From positions 1 to 7,880 of the forward strand of contig CAJXTH010000031.1 in NCBI GenBank assembly GCA_913060955.1: a stretch of DNA of 7,880 nt, read 5' to 3'. The notes under the pieces were generated by a model that did no database searches, was not told the DNA's origin, and was given only the letters and a program-made list of their open reading frames with translations. Source of the DNA: an uncultured bacterium. Lineage in GTDB: Bacteria > Patescibacteriota > Minisyncoccia > SW-4-49-11. The translations under genes were made by a program, and so were the position numbers. The number at the start of each line of letters is the position of its first letter. Position 1 is the first letter of the stretch. This document shows, in pieces, positions 6,682 through 7,880 of the stretch.

Positions 6682-6706
6682 TATCCATAGGGTTTTTATG
6701 GTATAC
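6681..6706 (+). repeat. Inverted repeat between tsaD and the small membrane gene
   Basis: GTATCCATA (6681-6689) pairs with TATGG-T-ATAC (6697-6706), nine base pairs with one bulged T (6702), around a 7-base loop. It begins at the last base of the tsaD stop codon. No T-run follows, so it is not a standard terminator. It overlaps a TGG-TATACA sequence (6699-6707) that resembles an extended -10 promoter element, so it could be an operator for the next gene or an mRNA-end structure. Confidence 0.4.
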
Positions 6707-6707
6707 A
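6699..6707 (+). promoter_or_regulatory. Possible extended -10 element for the small membrane gene
   Basis: TG-G-TATACA has the TGn extension and the first four bases of the -10 consensus. No -35 box is visible at the proper distance, which is tolerated by extended -10 promoters. It lies 31 bases before the chosen start at 6739. Weak evidence. Confidence 0.25.
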
Positions 6708-6726
6708 GTAGGTGGAAGCCGTTGTT

Positions 6727-6731
6727 GAGGA
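6727..6731 (+). promoter_or_regulatory. Ribosome binding site deciding the start at 6739
   Basis: GAGGA lies 7 bases before ATG 6739 and is a strong Shine-Dalgarno match. It rules against the upstream in-frame GTG at 6712, because that start would place the site inside the gene. It is the clearest ribosome binding site in the window; most neighbours have none. Confidence 0.65.
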
Positions 6732-6738
6732 AAACAAC

Positions 6739-6945
6739 ATGAACGTTGATAATTTGATTGGCAACATTGTCTTGAGCTTAAAAGTTCTTATAGGGCTTGT
6801 AAGTTTCTCAATTTTCCCCAGTATTCTAGTCTGGTTACTATTAAGTACTTCTGTGGGTAACGTACACTTTTTCTTGGTAATTGCAGGATTCATATCTGTA
6901 GGCTTTGTAGGTGTTCTGTTTAGGGGAAGCTCAATTACAATGTAA
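6739..6945 (+). CDS. Small hydrophobic protein with two predicted membrane helices, unknown function
   Basis: This 68-residue protein is not a family I recognise. After MNVDNLIGN it is almost wholly hydrophobic. One membrane helix is likely at about 16-36 (through FSIFPSILVWLLLS) and another at about 42-61 (VHFFLVIAGFISVGFVGVL), with a short loop between them and an FRGSSITM tail. A hairpin in the membrane with both ends on the same side is expected. I chose ATG 6739 over GTG 6712 because GAGGA sits 7 bases upstream. Codon use differs from its neighbours: its only Arg codon is AGG and it uses many A/T-ending Leu and Ile codons, which may mean recent acquisition or weak selection. It lies 57 bases after tsaD and 19 bases before a strong terminator. 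A real gene is likely, but its length makes this less certain. Confidence 0.6.
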   Translation: MNVDNLIGNIVLSLKVLIGLVSFSIFPSILVWLLLSTSVGNVHFFLVIAGFISVGFVGVLFRGSSITM

Positions 6946-6964
6946 TATCGACAGAAAGGTGTGA

Positions 6965-7005
6965 AAGGGAGAAGATATACAAATAATATCTTCTCTTTTC
7001 TTTTT
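6965..7005 (+). terminator. Strong rho-independent terminator
   Basis: GAGAAGATAT (6969-6978) and ATATCTTCTC (6986-6995) are perfect 10-bp arms around a 7-base loop. The stem can be lengthened by A-T and G-T pairs with AAGG (6965-6968). TTTTCTTTTT follows at 6996-7005. It ends transcription from tsaD and the small membrane gene and insulates pepD. The T-run is only on the plus strand, so it works in one direction. Confidence 0.9.
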
Positions 7006-7017
7006 GTCTCAGGGGCG

Positions 7018-7023
7018 TATAAT
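7018..7023 (+). promoter_or_regulatory. Consensus -10 box for pepD
   Basis: TATAAT is a perfect -10 hexamer, 23 bases before the pepD ATG, giving a leader of about 17 bases. The expected -35 position falls in the T-run of the terminator, and no good TTGACA match is visible there. The -10 may suffice with an activator or a relaxed -35. Confidence 0.5.
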
Positions 7024-7046
7024 AAGCCTAAGATAAGAGACCTACC

Positions 7047-7880
7047 ATGGACAACCAATCAGTGATCAAGGATTTGAAACCAGCCCGAGTATGGGAGTTA
7101 TTTGCCGAGCTTGCAGCGATTCCACGTCCATCAGGACAAGAAGAAGGTGTTCGAAATTGGTTGATTGGAATTGCCCAAGAGCATGGATTTGAGTATGCCG
7201 TCGATGACACTGGAAATTTGATTATCAACAAGCCAGCTCAGAACTCTAAGGCGACCAAGGTCGTTTTGCTCCAGGCTCACATGGACATGGTGACCGAAGC
7301 TGATCCAGATAAAGATATTGATTTTTCTACCGACGGGATCGAATTGGTGCAGAATGGGGAGTGGCTTATGGCTGATCGGACCACACTCGGAAGTGACAAT
7401 GGAATTGGTTTGGTAGCGATTGTTGCTATGTTGACTGATTTAGAAGTTTCCCATCCACCACTTCAGGCGCTTTTCACGGTAGACGAAGAAGTAGGACTTA
7501 CCGGAGCGCTCAACTTGGACACCTCTCTGATCGCTGCGGATTATGTAGTTAATCTAGATACCGAAGAAGAACAAGCAGTCTATGTCAGCTCAGCTGGGAG
7601 TCGAGACTTGGAAGCTCGTTGGAATCTTTCCAAGAGCCCTCTGTTGGGCGACTCTACCGCGCTTACCGTACGAGTAGATGGCTTACGAGGTGGTCATAGT
7701 GGGGTGAATATCCATGAAGATCGACAGAATGCGATCAAACTCCTTACTCGAGCCTTGCTCCAGATGCGAACAGGGTGTCTGGTTCGGCTTGAGTCAATCA
7801 ACGGAGGAAACAAACGAAACGCAATTCCGCGATTTGCCGAAGCTACCATTGTGGTGGCAGCAGATATGGTCTCAGTAGCT
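7047..7880 (+). CDS. pepD: Aminoacyl-histidine dipeptidase, PepD type (M20 family, partial, 3' truncated by window)
   Basis: The frame opens at ATG 7047 and stays open to the window end (278 codons), about 57% of the 485-residue E. coli PepD. PepD is a cytoplasmic two-zinc dipeptidase (M20 metallopeptidase) that cleaves Xaa-His and other dipeptides. The visible active site is complete. QAHMDMV at residues 76-82 has metal ligand His78 and Asp80. TTLGSDNGIGLVA at 112-124 has bridging Asp117. FTVDEEVGLTGA at 143-154 has general base Glu147 and ligand Glu148. VNLDTEEE at 168-175 has ligand Asp171. GLRGGHSG (212-219) begins the dimerisation domain, and NGGNKRNAIPR (252-262) is the PepD-type motif. 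The start matches the family N-terminus, and residue numbers run within two or three of those I recall for E. coli. The start has only a weak GAGA upstream. It has its own promoter after a strong terminator, so it is a separate unit. Confidence 0.93.
   Translation, partial: MDNQSVIKDLKPARVWELFAELAAIPRPSGQEEGVRNWLIGIAQEHGFEYAVDDTGNLIINKPAQNSKATKVVLLQAHMDMVTEADPDKDIDFSTDGIELVQNGEWLMADRTTLGSDNGIGLVAIVAMLTDLEVSHPPLQALFTVDEEVGLTGALNLDTSLIAADYVVNLDTEEEQAVYVSSAGSRDLEARWNLSKSPLLGDSTALTVRVDGLRGGHSGVNIHEDRQNAIKLLTRALLQMRTGCLVRLESINGGNKRNAIPRFAEATIVVAADMVSVA

Noticed and set aside
6712..6738. GTG start giving a 77-residue version of the small membrane protein
   Set aside because: It has no ribosome binding site of its own, and the strong GAGGA site at 6727-6731 is properly spaced for ATG 6739.
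6696..7058. 120-codon open frame on the minus strand
   Set aside because: It runs through the terminator and the pepD promoter and is antisense to the small membrane gene. It has no ribosome binding site or recognisable domain.

Overview
The window is a stretch of bacterial chromosome packed with plus-strand genes for the cell envelope and housekeeping. It suggests a member of the Candidate Phyla Radiation (Patescibacteria) or another deeply divergent, streamlined bacterium. The reasons are the divergent UppS, very short intergenic gaps, mostly absent Shine-Dalgarno sequences and an unusual preference for the arginine codon CGA. This is inference from style, not proof. The code is standard: TGA ends the gene at 4417-5427, and TAA and TAG end others.

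Region 1 (1-5427) reads as one tight co-directional operon: the 3' end of murG, then murC, a cis-prenyltransferase (uppS), mannose-1-phosphate guanylyltransferase (manC type), the lytic transglycosylase mltG, and a divergent glycosyltransferase-like protein that I cannot name. The gaps are 2 to 21 bases. MurG and MurC act in peptidoglycan precursor synthesis, UppS makes the C55 lipid carrier, and MltG cuts nascent glycan strands. ManC makes GDP-mannose, and the last gene may use a nucleotide sugar, so the operon seems to join wall synthesis to a mannose-containing surface glycan.

Region 2 (5428-5658) is non-coding and holds a run of six different inverted repeats, one of which looks like a dispersed REP-type palindrome. 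A candidate promoter for tsaD lies in its last part.

Region 3 (5659-7005) holds tsaD (tRNA t6A modification). It is followed by a small AT-rich gene for a two-helix membrane protein with its own clear Shine-Dalgarno sequence, and then a strong intrinsic terminator.

Region 4 (7006-7880) has a consensus -10 box and the first 278 codons of a PepD-type M20 dipeptidase that runs off the window. I saw no tRNA, rRNA, CRISPR array, transposase or prophage gene. The two most unfamiliar items are the glycosyltransferase-like protein at 4417-5427 and the palindrome cluster at 5435-5630.
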